The notes under the pieces: model-generated
What the model was told of the DNA's origin: nothing
Database searches by the model: none
What the model saw: only the letters and a program-made list of their open reading frames with translations
Source of the DNA: JBCCIM01 sp965263205
GTDB lineage: Bacteria > Bacteroidota > Rhodothermia > Rhodothermales > JAHQVL01
Direction of reading: 5' to 3'
NCBI GenBank assembly: GCA_965263205.1
Contig: CBDHHF010000035.1
Coordinates: forward strand, 1 to 64,000
DNA length: 64,000 nt
In this document: one piece after another, positions 1 through 10,863 of the stretch
Layout of the letters: each line of letters opens with the position of its first letter
How positions within the stretch are numbered: the first letter of the stretch is position 1
Program-made: the position numbers and the translations under genes

Positions 1-2552
1 TTTCCAGCCCGCGACGACGGTTCTGAATAATTCCACGGATTGACCCCCGCTCAGGTTCTTCTGTACCTCTGATTGCAACAACATCTCTGAAGATAGTGCT
101 CTAACCCGCTACGACGGCGTTAAAGTTGACAGCAAAGAAATCAACCGTCTCCAAACAAATCTCAATCTTTGTGCGCTTGATATTTCGCGCTCCGTTCGAC
201 TAAAAGTACTCTTTCGAGTCGTTAGTCATTTTTCATTTCGTAATTATTCATCATCCTTATTCGGGCTCTGACTAAGTGCTGAGCAATACTGTTTTTCCTA
301 CTTCGGGGCGAGTCACGTCACTCAAGTGCATTATTCTGTCAATCATTTAAGTTAATTCCCGCCTTCCTGTCAATCATGACTGATGTTCGAACTTCGTTAT
401 CAATAAAAAGTTAGAGGAGGAGTTAGTGAATCATTTTCCATCACTTCGGTTCTACGACTTTTACTCGGTGCGGTTGAGTGACGGCTGTCTCTTTTTTGAC
501 AGGTATTTCTCTCTCACGTGACTCACAAGAGCCTCCTCCCACTAAAATGGCTGAGCAAAAATCGTTCCTGATCTGCCTTATGACCTAAATGATGTTTTAA
601 TAAAAATTGCAAAGAAAGGTATTTTTCTGAACTCAACTTTAAAGACTCAAAATGGGGATGTTCCAGTCACCTGGGGGGGAAAACGAAGTACACCATTCGA
701 AAGGGTATTCAAAGGGCTAAATTTAACTCCTCATAACCTACTTTCGTTTTCTACTCCTTCTGGGTGAAATTCGTCTTTAAAGGAGGATTGATCTAATTTT
801 ACTTTTCTAAAATATTTACGTCTCAACTTTGGAGGGCTATAACTCCTTCAATATTGGAGACTCAGCGCGGGGGCTTACTCTCACATTTAGCCCTACTCAT
901 AAGGAGTCGAATGCACTTTAGATGGGCCTTCTATCTATCATAGTTAAAATTTGGTGGGACTTTTTCCGAAAGGTACCGTTTTAACCTTTTTCTCAATTTC
1001 CGGTACTTTCGTTCAAAAGCCTATTTCTCGACTTCTAGCAATTTTTCGGAAAAACGTCCCTGCTAAACGCTGTAGAAGAAGGTCTTCCGCGTTTATCCTC
1101 AAATTTTCAGATACTCTGTAACCTCCAAAACGTGCAACGGGGGGGTAGCCGTTTTTGCTATTTTTCACCTTATTAAGGTTACGGTACTTTTCACTTTGAA
1201 GGCCAAAATTTCGACACTGAGGAATTTTTCGGAAAAACGCCCCTGCTAAACGCTGTAGAAGAAGGTCTTCTGCGTATACCCTGAAAGTTTCAGCTTCGTA
1301 TCTTCCAAAACGTGCGGGGGGGGGTAGCCGTTTTTCGTATTTTTCCATTTTCTATTTTTGCCTTTGAATTTTTCGCTTTGGCTTTAATCGCCAAAATCTC
1401 GATCTCTGAGCGACTTTTCGAAAAAACGCCCCTGCTAAACGCTGTAGAAGAAGGTCTTTTGCGTATACCCTGAAAGTTTCAGCTTCGTATCTTCCAAAAC
1501 GTGCGGGGGGGTAGCCGTTTTTCAAAGTTAGTCGATTTTTGGGATTTTGGAGAATTTTACTTCAAGTCAGTTTTACTTCCAGCGAGAGCGCCGCAGCACG
1601 GTTCTTAGCACCTGATTGGCTCTTTCACATCGTAAGGCTTACACGTTGTGAAGGGGGCGGCTATTCCTCGCTTGCTTGCTGAGAAACAATATTTTCAATT
1701 TTCGGACAATTTTCCTACATAGGGTACATAAAGGTAAACGAGGTTCAAACTCAAAAAGTATTTGGTATTATTCAATTTCCTTTGGCCATTTGTTGGAAGG
1801 ACTAGTTATCTTGATTTGAGCCATTTCCGAACCTTTTCTGATAACTGTAGCGATCACAATAATTTTCCGAACAAAAGTAGTGTTAAAATTTAAGACTAGA
1901 AATTTTCTCGCACTTATTTTCAAAGCTTCCCCCGGAAGGGTTCCCGGTTTCGGACGACGTTCATATTCTCAACTTAAGCTCTTCTTTGGACGAGCTTTCG
2001 AATGCCGAAAACCGTTTTTGGATATCTCTTTCCAGTTTCGAGAAATCACGCTTTGAAATTTACCTTGCATTAAAACGTGGCTTATCGCGCAGTGAAGCGG
2101 TGGCTGTTTCTCCATTCGTTAGCTCTCAGCCAATCACAGCGCACGTTCAATTTCACTCCTATTCAATGTCCTACGCTGTAGTGAACTTATTCTATGCTTG
2201 CCTACGCTTCAGCTAACTGATTCTTTCCAAACTGCAAGCCACATTGACAGTTCACAGAGTATTCACTTTGCTAATTGTATTAATTTCTGCTTTGAGTTCT
2301 AGATCTTATAAAATGTGGACAGACTTACTCAACACGTAGTCAGAGCATGGTTAAAAATGTGTACGAAAGGTCTTGCAATTTTCAGAGAGGTGTATTATCT
2401 GCAAATATTGGTCGTATTGTGAATTTGCGTAACGCCACGTTGTTCATTATTGAGCTATGTTTGTTGATTTCGTCGTTTATTTATTTAGCACTTGACATCT
2501 CTCAACCTGTTCCGCTGCACCCACTGAATAAAATTAATAAACACCAAAATCG
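1..2552. other. Foreign-looking non-coding segment, probable chimeric contig end
   Basis: No open frame here shows a signal peptide, domain motif or family resemblance. Composition is AT-richer with many T and A runs, and I see no GCCGGC, although that hexamer recurs every few hundred bases in the rest of the window. A tandem repeat of about 185 bp lies inside it. Phrases such as gctctcagccaatcacagcg near 2120 and the A/T-rich stretch before 2550 resemble animal or algal non-coding DNA. The change to bacterial coding sequence is abrupt near 2565, inside a transporter gene. I infer a chimeric join, possibly to host DNA; a natural insertion is less likely. Confidence 0.6.
1040..1523. repeat. 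Tandem satellite-like repeat, about 185 bp, three copies
   Basis: Three copies start near 1041, 1223 and 1411. Each carries the conserved core ccctgctaaacgctgtagaa, then gaaggtctt, then ccaaaacgtgc, a run of six or more G, and gtagccgttttt. Copies 2 and 3 are nearly identical in the core; copy 1 is more divergent. The spacing of about 185 bp is unlike bacterial interspersed repeats and fits a short satellite array. The open frame through it (1013-1348, minus) repeats the same peptide twice and is a by-product. Confidence 0.85.
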
Positions 2553-3860
2553 ATGAAACATGAAAACAAAACCCCCAATTTCTGGTCGCTTGTAGTGGCC
2601 CGTATGATTGGTGGTTTTGGAGTAGGCGCCTCGTTGATCATCGCACCCATGTATATCGCTGAAATTTCGCCGCCCAAAATGCGTGGTCAGATGGTGTCGT
2701 TCAACCAGTTGAACATCGTCATTGGTATTTCTGTGGCGTTTTTTACCAACTATATGATTTTGCAGTTGGGACAATCGGAAGCTGCCTGGGCACAGTCCAT
2801 GCAATTTGATGCGTACAACTGGCGCTGGATGCTTGGCCTCGAAACGCTGCCGGCTATACTCTACTTCTTCTGCCTCTTCTTCGTACCTAACAGCCCGCGC
2901 TGGCTGATCATGAAAGGCCGCGAAGACGAAGCACTGCCCATTATGGCGAAAGCCAACGGCGAAGCGGAGGCAACGCAAGAACTGGCTGAAATTAAACTTA
3001 GCATCAAAGCCGACCAGCAAAAAGAAAGCATTCCGCTTGCTGAGCTTTTTGCACCAGCCATGCGTCTTGTGCTCCTGATTGGCGTTGTGATTGCCATCCT
3101 CCAGCAGATCACAGGTATCAACTCGGTGTTCTTCTACGCGCCGATGATTTTTGAGCAGTCGGGGATTGGCACCAATGCATCGTTTGTCCAGGCCATTCTA
3201 GTCGGCTTGATCAACCTTGTCTTTACCTTGCTTGCCATGGCGCTTATCGACCGCCTATCGGGCGCAAACCGCTGCTCGTCTTTGGTCTCTCTGGCATTGT
3301 CCTTTCAATGGCCCTGCTGGCCTTTGGCTTCCATAGCGCAACGTACACCCTGCAAGCTGACACGATCGCGGCGCTGCCGGAAGCTGTGCCTGTTGAACAA
3401 CTTGCAGCAACTGGAAGGACAAACCTTTGAAGGCGATCTCGCCTACAAAGCAGCGCTTGCCAACGCGCTAGGGGAAGACGTGGCTACAGTGAGTACGAAT
3501 CTGCCACTTATCACAGCTGCCATTAGCATGAACCCCCTGCTCATTCTGTGTTGGCATCCTTGGCTTTGTTGCATGTTTTGCAATATCACTGGGTCCCGGT
3601 GATGTGGGTACTGTTTTCTGAGCTGTTTCCCAACAAAATCCGCGGCCTGGCGATCTCTTTTGTGGGCCTGATCAACTCGGCCGTCAGCTTTCATTGTCCA
3701 GTTTGTTTTCCCGTGGGAGCTCGAAAATCTGGGCAGCGCCATGACGTTCCTTATTTACGGCGTCTTTGCAGCACTGGGCCTCGTCTTCGTCCTCATGGTA
3801 CTGCCTGAAACAAAAGGCAAATCACTCGAAGAACTTGAAGAGCAGCTTGGTCAACAATAA
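2553..3860 (+). pseudogene. Sugar-porter MFS transporter, 5'-truncated and frameshifted
   Basis: This is a sugar-proton symporter of the XylE/GLUT type. Visible hallmarks are RMIGGFGVG and MYIAEISPPKMRGQ near the start, PNSPRWLIMKGR in the middle, QQITGINSVFFYAP after it, and PETKGKSLEELEEQ at the end before the stop at 3858-3860. About the first 80-100 residues of the family, including the first two or three membrane helices, are missing: the homologous sequence begins near 2570 right after the foreign-looking segment. The frame changes near 3255, 3430, 3550 and 3690, yet conserved residues continue on each side, so sequencing errors or very recent decay are likelier than an old pseudogene. 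It precedes a glycosidase, which fits sugar uptake. Confidence 0.8.
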
Positions 3861-3898
3861 AGTTGAAGCCTAATCCATTACCCCAACGGGATAAAACC

Positions 3899-5310
3899 AT
3901 GAAGACTAACCTCCACTTTGTTTATAGCGGCACTGGTCTTTTGTAGCCTGCAGCTTTACAGGTCTGTACCGGGTGCCAGACAATGCATGCGCAGGCTCAG
4001 CCTCCATTGCTTCAGCAGATGACATCCGCTGTCAAATGTTGAACTCAAAGAGATCAGATGCCGGCTATCAAATTTACATCAACGATGAGCCATTTTACAT
4101 CAAAGGCGCCGGCCTCGAATTTGGCAGATATCGAAGCAACTGGCAGCACATGGCGCCAATTCGTTCCGCACCTGGCGCACGGACAACGGCCGCGATACCG
4201 GACAGTGAAGTGCTCGATCAAAGCACTATGAGCATGGCTTGATGGTCACCATGGGCCTATCGAAATTGCTCGGGAGCGCGAAGGCACCGGTCGTGGCTAC
4301 TTTGGGTTTGATTATGATGATGAAGCGGCAGTCGCTGAACAGCTGGAACGGGTCCGGGCTGAGGTGATGGAATACAAGGACCATCCTGCCCTGATGATTT
4401 GGAGTATTGGCAACGAACTCAATCATGGCGCAACCAACCCCAAAGTGTGGGATGCTGTCAACGAGATTTCGGAGATGATCCATGAAATCGATCCGCAATC
4501 ATCTTCACCACGACCACCCTTGCCGGCATCAATCCCAACAGTTAGCAGCTGAAGTCAAAGCACGCGCACCAGACCTCGACCTCATCAGCATCCAGATGTA
4601 TGCTGATATTGTCAACCTGCCCACCTACCTCGAGAGAGATGGGATGGGAAGGTCCATACATGGTTACAGAATGGGGTGCAACCGGGCACTGGGAAGTGAA
4701 CTCTACCCCATGGGGTGCCCCCATCGAAACCCACAGCTCCACCAAAGCAGACCTTGTACAATGGAACGATACAACGTGGCAATTGGACAGCCAAAAAGAA
4801 AACTGCGTTGGCTCCTACGTCTTCCTTTGGGGTCAGAAACAGGAACGCACACCTACCTGGTACGGGATGTTTCTGGAATACAGGTGAAAAAACGGAGCCG
4901 GTTGATGTAATGCACTACGTTTGGAATGGTGAATGGCCAGAAAATCGCGTTCACCTCGCCTGGAATCAGCCACACTTGACAATAAAACGGCACACGATGG
5001 TGTCTATCCTCAAGGCCGGCGCAATCGTATGCAGCAGCGATGGTTAACATCAAACGACCCTGATGGCGATACCCTGTCTTATGTCATGGGAAATACTACG
5101 GGCAGAGAGTCAGGCACAAAGTGAAGGAGGCGACGACGAAGCAGTGCCAGAACGTCTATGATGGACGTTCATTGACAAATCCAGCCGCCGCATCCATTAC
5201 GCTGTTACAGCACCCGGACACACCGTGGTGCTTACCGTCTATTTGTTTACATCTACGACGGTCAGGGACACGCGGCTCACGCCAATATTCCATTCTATGT
5301 AAACGCCTGA
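3899..5310 (+). pseudogene. GH2-like glycoside hydrolase, multiple frameshifts
   Basis: Read across frames, this is one secreted protein of about 460 residues. The chosen start at 3899 lies 38 bases after the transporter stop and leads into a hydrophobic N-terminus. It has an entry motif YQIYINDEPFYIKGAG typical of GH2 TIM barrels, an acid/base motif WSIGNELNHG near 4400 and a nucleophile-like motif VTEWGATGHW near 4665. The C-terminal part contains NDPDGDTLSY and ends in an Ig-like strand pattern, stopping at 5308-5310. The pieces lie in different frames with at least five shifts. Known GH2-clan enzymes hydrolyse beta-linked sugars; the substrate cannot be told here. With the upstream sugar porter and downstream (alpha/alpha)-like protein it suggests a small glycan-use cluster. 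Confidence 0.7.
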
Positions 5311-5459
5311 AGCGATCGCCGGGGATATTATAGAAAATAGAAAAGCACACCTACAGGGCAATCAGCAAGAACAGTTCTCACGTTTATGCTGATTGTCTTT
5401 TTTCTTGCCAACACACGTTTTCTTGTCACCATACGTTGCTAGTACGAAGCAGTTAGAAG

Positions 5460-8400
5460 ATGACACCAGCCATTTATATTGGAAACACTCCCATTCAGGA
5501 GCATGAAGCCAGCGTAACCGGACAGTTTGTGGAGATCGATGGTGAATTATACTACCGGATACGTCACTACGATCAGATGCAGCCCTTCTTTCATGTCGAT
5601 TTGTCAGTGATTCCGACCACTGGATGTTTATCTCCAGCCTGGGCAGGCCTTACCGCCGGCAGGCAAGGATCCGGATCATGCCCTGTTCCCGTATTACTCG
5701 GTTGATCAGGATCCACGACGGTGCTGATCAGACGGGCAGTAAAACCCTCCTCCAGATCGAACGGGACGGCAAGATTTACCTTGTGGGAGCCTTTTTCGCT
5801 CAGACATGCAGGGGATCTATCGCAATGTACCAGTAGCCTGTACAAGAGCGTTTACAGCGACAAAATCCGATTCGAGTGCTACCAATGAAGACCTTGGCGT
5901 AGATTCGTTTTGCCTATACCTGGTGCACGGGAGAACGGTTTGGGTTTATCAAGTCACAGCAAAATCGGGCTGTACTGGTGATCAGCTCGGCATTGCCGTT
6001 CAAAGTGCTGGACGGCATACAAAACCTGCTGCACTGCGGCATCGAGCTGCAACATGCAGACAGTAGCGCAGTAATTTGCTGGATGCCTACAAAAAAAGTG
6101 AACTGGACATCAGCAACCGGCCTTGGCATTTTTGCGCTCAGCTCGCTCGTGGTCGACAAACCCATTCCCAAGCCGAATCATTCAATGCTACAACCGTCTG
6201 GACAACCGGTGGCCTCTCGCCAGATGTGTACCTCGTTTCGATGCAAGGCAGCTTGATCGCATTCGCGGCGAGGCATCCCGCTGACGACCGAGCGTGATAT
6301 TCGCGCGGCAGCGAGTGAGCGGATATTTTATTCAGACGATCAGTTTCTCATTGGCCCCCGGTGCTTCAGCGCAGAATGGCATATCGTGGCAGAAATCAAC
6401 CAGGGCCCGGCAGCATGTTCGTAGCGCTTGAATGAACTTGCTGGCTGCTGATGCAGCCTCGTTGCTGCAAGCGCGTTACGTCAGGACATCAACGCCGGCA
6501 CAACCCGGCTCAAACATCTGGTTGCCAGTGCAGACGGTATGCAGTGCACCGCGGACCAGATGACGACCACGCGGCACTACGCCAACGTGTTGTTCAACAT
6601 CATGCGCGGTGGCATTTTCGATAATAACACCTGGATCGAACGCGATGATCTGATGCGGGCTATTGCCCACTTCAACCAGCCTGTGTTCGACAACCATCAG
6701 GCTAGTCTGTCGGCGTTGCCTGAAACTATAACCGTAACCACGCTCCTCACACATGCCACGGTGCAGTCAGATCCACAGTTGGAGCGGTTGTGTTACGAAT
6801 ACCTGCCGCTGATTTTCAGTCGCCGGCATGGTGACCCTAGCCGGCCGTGGAATATGTTTACCATCGATTTAAAAAACGACGATGGATCCACCAAGCGAAG
6901 CTACGAAGGCAATTGGCGGGACATCTTCCAAAACTGGGAAGCTCTCTGCTTATCGTTCCCGGCCTTTACGGAAAGCATTATAAGCAAGTTTGTGAATGCA
7001 TCAACGGTTGACGGCTACAATCCGTACCGCATTACGCAAGCCGGCATCGATTGGGAAGTGATGGATCCGGAAGATCCCTGGTCGTACATCGGTTACTGGG
7101 GCGACCACCAGATTATCTACTTGCTGAAGCTGCTGGAAATCTCCCGTTCCCATCATCCTGCGTTGCTAAACAACCTGCTCTCGCGCCCGGTCTTTGCCTA
7201 CGCGAACGTACCGTATCGCATCAAGTCGTATGAGGACTTACTCGCAGATCCTCACGACACCATTTTGTACGACAACGAAGAGGACCGCCACATTGCAGCA
7301 CGCGTGGCAACATTGGGAGCAGATGGCAAATTGGTACTGGACGATGCCGGCCAGGTCTTCCTGGTCAATCTAACCGAGAAGCTGCTCGTCACGGTCCTTA
7401 CCAAGTTGTCGAACTTCATTCCCGAGGCCGGGATCTGGATGAACACCCAGCGGCCAGAATGGAATGACGCAAACAACGCCCTTGTAGGCTACGGCGTCTC
7501 GATGGTCACGTTGTGTTACCTGCGCCGATTCAATCAGTTTGCTGCAACCTTGTTTGCTGAAATGGAAGATGCCGAGATTCCGCTCTCGGAAGAAGTCGCA
7601 CAATTATGGTCTTCCATTGCCGGCACACTGGATACCCACAGCCACTTGCTCGACGGCCCGCTCTCAGACCAGCAACGCAAGACCGTACTTGATGCACTTG
7701 GCGGAGCAGGTAGTGTATACCGTAATCAGGTGTATGCACGCGGCTTTTCCGGTGACACCACGACCGTGACAGCACGTGCAATAAGCGCCTTCTTTAAGCA
7801 AAGTCTCGCATATATCGATCACACCATCCGTGCAAATCAGCGTGAGGACAAGCTGTATCATGCATACAACCTCATGCAGGTGCATGATGATGGTATTTCG
7901 GTATCATATCTGTATGAAATGCTTGAGGGCCAGGTCGCCGTATTGAGTGCAGGCTTGCTCACGGCTGAAGAAACAACGGAGGTACTGACGGCACTGAAAG
8001 CCAGCACGTTGTATCGCGAGGATCAGAATAGCTACATCCTTTACCCTAACAGATCGCCTGCTCGATTTACAGAGAAAAACCTTATTGCACCGGCTGCCAT
8101 TAAATCTTCTGCCCTACTCAGCAAATTGGTTGCCGATGGCAATACACAGCTTATTGTACAGGATGTGCGTGGCGCTTACCACTTTAACGGTAGTATGCGA
8201 GACAAAGACGCGATTGATGCTACACTATCAGTCCTTGCTAGCGAAGGGTATGCAGCTGAGGTAAAAGCTGAACGCCAACAGGTACGCGCGTTGTACACCG
8301 ATACGTTCAACCACAAAGAATACACCGGTCGTTCGGGGACGTTCTTTGGGTATGAAGGGCTTGGCAGCATCTATTGGCACATGGTATCCAAATTGGTGCT

Positions 8401-8977
8401 GGCGATCAATGAGAGCTACCAATCAGCGGTTGCCGCAGATGCAGCGCCGACTACGCTAGGAAAGCTGGTGGAATACTACTACGACATCCGAGCCGGCATC
8501 GGGCTCAACAAACCGCCTGAGTTGTACGGGGCCTTCCCCTTCGATCCTTACTCACACACACCAGCCCATGCGGGCGCGCGCCAACCGGGCATGACGGGCC
8601 AGGTAAAAGAAGACATCATCTCGCGCTGGGGTGAACTTGGCGTTGTTGTAAACGAAGGACGTATCACTATCAAGCCGGCCCTGCTTCGGGCAGAAGAATT
8701 CCTTACGGCGCCAGATACGTTCTCTTACGTTGACGTGGATGGCAATGAACAGGACCTAGCCGTTCCCGAGCGAGCATTGGCCTTTACCTACTGCCAGGTG
8801 CCCTTTGTTTACACACTAGCCGATACCGCAAGCATAACGCTCCACTACTCAGATGGCCGGCAAGAGACGCTAGACACCTCACAACTCCCAGCAGCAGCCA
8901 GTACCCATATTCTAGATCGAACAGGCGAGATCACACGCGTGCATGCCAGCATAAAGCTTTATTTAGGCACGAAGTAG
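5460..8977 (+). CDS. Large uncharacterised protein, probably all-alpha carbohydrate-active; N-terminal frameshifts
   Basis: From 6539 an uninterrupted 812-codon frame runs to the stop at 8975-8977. Upstream, homology-like sequence continues through several frames back to a natural start at 5460 (MTPAIYIGNTPIQEHEAS), giving about 1170 residues. No signal peptide is visible. The N-terminal third is beta-rich, with VDGELYYRIRHYDQMQPFF-like text. The rest is helical and aromatic-rich, with a striking conserved-looking stretch YIGYWGDHQIIYLLKLLE near 7085-7135 and DGYNPYRIT just before it. This layout (beta-sandwich followed by a helical barrel) resembles GH94/GH63/GH15-type enzymes, but I cannot assign a family. 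Its position after a sugar porter and a GH2-like enzyme supports a role with saccharides. The frameshifts lie only between about 5620 and 6540. Confidence 0.65.
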
Positions 8978-9030
8978 AAGATGTCTCAGCCCAACTAACT
9001 TTCAACCTTCAACGTGTAACTTTCAACGAG

Positions 9031-10773
9031 TTACAGATTGTTTTTCTTCATCTCGTCCACTGCGTAGTCTACCGCACGCGCGGTGAGGGCCATGTAGGTG
9101 ATCGATGGGTTTTGGCAGGCCGAGGAAGCCATGGCTGAGCCATCGGTCACAAACAGGTTGGGTACGTCATGTGCCTGGTTGTGTCCGTTAAGCACAGAGG
9201 TGCGCGGATCGCGGCCCATACGAGCAGTACCCATTTCGTGGATACAGAGGCCAGGCGCAGCGCCAATGCCCTGCTCGTCTTTGGTATCTTCGTAGCGATC
9301 AAAAATTTGCACATTGGTAGCGCCGGCGGCTTCCAGCATCTCAGCAGCTGTCTCACCCATGTCTTTGCGCATCGCAAACTCGTTGTCACCCCACGTACAG
9401 TTGATGCGAACAAGCGGAATGCCCCACTGGTCCACTTCGTTGTTGTCGAGCACCATGTAGTTGTCTTCACGTGGCAGCGCTTCTCCCCATGCACCCAACC
9501 ACCAGGACCAGGGACCAGGATCACGCAGCGACTCCTTAAATGACTTTCCAAAGCCACGCATGCCATTGCCCCGCTGCCAGCTCGGGCGCCGAGCACTCCC
9601 CTGGAATCCGTATCCGCGCACAAAGTCGGGGTGCTTTGTTTCAGGACTGATATTTCTGAACCGCGGAACGTACACCCCGTTGGGCCGGTTGCCGTAGTAA
9701 TACCTGTCTTCAAACCCGGCCATCGTGCCTGTTGCACCAACCAGGAAGTGATGATCCATCAGATATTTGCCCAAGGCGCCACTCGAATTGGCGATGCCGT
9801 TGGGAAAACGGTTGGATTTCGAATTGAGCATCACCTGCGTGGTGCCAATTGTCGAAGCACACATGAAGATGATTTTGCCCTTGAACTCAATCACTTCTTT
9901 GGTTTGCGCATCAATCACGCGTACGCCCACAGCTTTGTCTTGTGCTTCGTCATAGATGATCGAATGCACAACGCTGTGCGGACGCAACGTCATGTTACCT
10001 GTTGCCAATGCAGCCGGCAACGTAACGCTGTTGCTGCTGAAATAGGACGATGTAGAACAGCCACGGTGGCAAGGCCCGCAATAATGGCAGGCTGCACGGC
10101 CATTGTGCGCCTGGGTCAGAATGGCGGTACGCCCCACGGTCATCGTTCGCTCTGGAAAGTTTTGCTCGATGGCCTGCCGCGTGTGTTGTTCAACCACGTT
10201 TAACGCCATAGGGGGCAAAAACTTGCCATCGGGTAATTGTGGTAACCCTAGCGCTTCGCCACTTATGCCCACGTAGTTTTCTACGTACTCATACCACGGC
10301 GCGATGTCACTATAGCGAATAGGCCAATCAACCCCATGCCCGTCTTCCTTGTTTGCCGCAAAATCGATGTCACTCCAGCGGTAACACTGCCGGCCCCAGA
10401 TGAGCGAACGCCCTCCTACCTGATCGCCACGAAGCCATGTAAACGGCGCGTCTTCCAGGTAAGGCTGATCCTCATCTTTTGCATAAAAATGTGCAGAGGT
10501 TTCGTTGAAGTTGCCCGGATCACGGGCCAATACCGGGTTTTTCTCCCGCACCGCCCGCCCCATGGCGCCGCCCCTGAACGTAAACTGCCAGGGCGCTTTG
10601 TGCTCTGTGATATAATCAGTACCGTGCTCAATGGGCCGGCCGCGCTCGAGTACAAGGGTTTTGAGTCCTTTCTCGCAAAGCTCCTTTGCCGCCCATCCCC
10701 CGGAAACACCGGAGCCAACAACTATTGCATCGTATTCTTCTGCTTCCTGTGCAAGGTTTACGTTCTTAATCAT
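9031..10773 (-). CDS. GMC-family FAD-dependent dehydrogenase, paralogue 1
   Basis: This 580-residue flavoprotein has the FAD-binding GSGVSGG motif near residue 20, WLRGDQVGGRSLIWGR in the substrate region, and the C-terminal GMC signature HEMGTARMG with QNPSITYMALTARAV. A cysteine cluster CHYCGPCHRGC lies near residue 230, where gluconate/glucose/fructose dehydrogenase-type GMC large subunits can carry iron-sulfur ligands. Such enzymes oxidise sugars or polyols (for example at C3 or C2) and pass electrons to a respiratory carrier. No signal peptide is visible, so export would depend on a partner such as the subunit-3 protein encoded upstream in the cluster. It is the last of three tandem paralogues. 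No strong Shine-Dalgarno sequence precedes the start. Confidence 0.9.
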   Translation of the reverse strand: MIKNVNLAQEAEEYDAIVVGSGVSGGWAAKELCEKGLKTLVLERGRPIEHGTDYITEHKAPWQFTFRGGAMGRAVREKNPVLARDPGNFNETSAHFYAKDEDQPYLEDAPFTWLRGDQVGGRSLIWGRQCYRWSDIDFAANKEDGHGVDWPIRYSDIAPWYEYVENYVGISGEALGLPQLPDGKFLPPMALNVVEQHTRQAIEQNFPERTMTVGRTAILTQAHNGRAACHYCGPCHRGCSTSSYFSSNSVTLPAALATGNMTLRPHSVVHSIIYDEAQDKAVGVRVIDAQTKEVIEFKGKIIFMCASTIGTTQVMLNSKSNRFPNGIANSSGALGKYLMDHHFLVGATGTMAGFEDRYYYGNRPNGVYVPRFRNISPETKHPDFVRGYGFQGSARRPSWQRGNGMRGFGKSFKESLRDPGPWSWWLGAWGEALPREDNYMVLDNNEVDQWGIPLVRINCTWGDNEFAMRKDMGETAAEMLEAAGATNVQIFDRYEDTKDEQGIGAAPGLCIHEMGTARMGRDPRTSVLNGHNQAHDVPNLFVTDGSAMASSACQNPSITYMALTARAVDYAVDEMKKNNL

Positions 10774-10811
10774 GGTTTTCGGGGGGAATTTGTTTAAGCT
10801 ATGTTTGGGCA

Positions 10812-10863
10812 GCGCTATCGTTAACAGTGCTATGGTTAACAGTGCTATGGTTAACAGTGCTAT
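10812..10863. repeat. 15-bp tandem repeat between two GMC genes
   Basis: The unit acagtgctatggtta occurs twice in full, with a degenerate partial copy before and a 10-base partial copy after. The last partial copy runs into the TAG stop (10860-10862) of the upstream GMC gene. The array therefore fills most of the intergenic gap between paralogues 2 and 1. It could be slippage-prone spacer DNA; I see no start codon or hairpin with a T-run in it. Confidence 0.85.

Noticed and set aside
1013..1348. 111-codon minus-strand frame in the satellite array
   Set aside because: It is read through the tandem repeat and repeats the same peptide twice; no domain or signal.
1986..2216. 76-codon plus-strand frame in the foreign segment
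   Set aside because: No family resemblance, no ribosome site, sequence around it looks non-coding.
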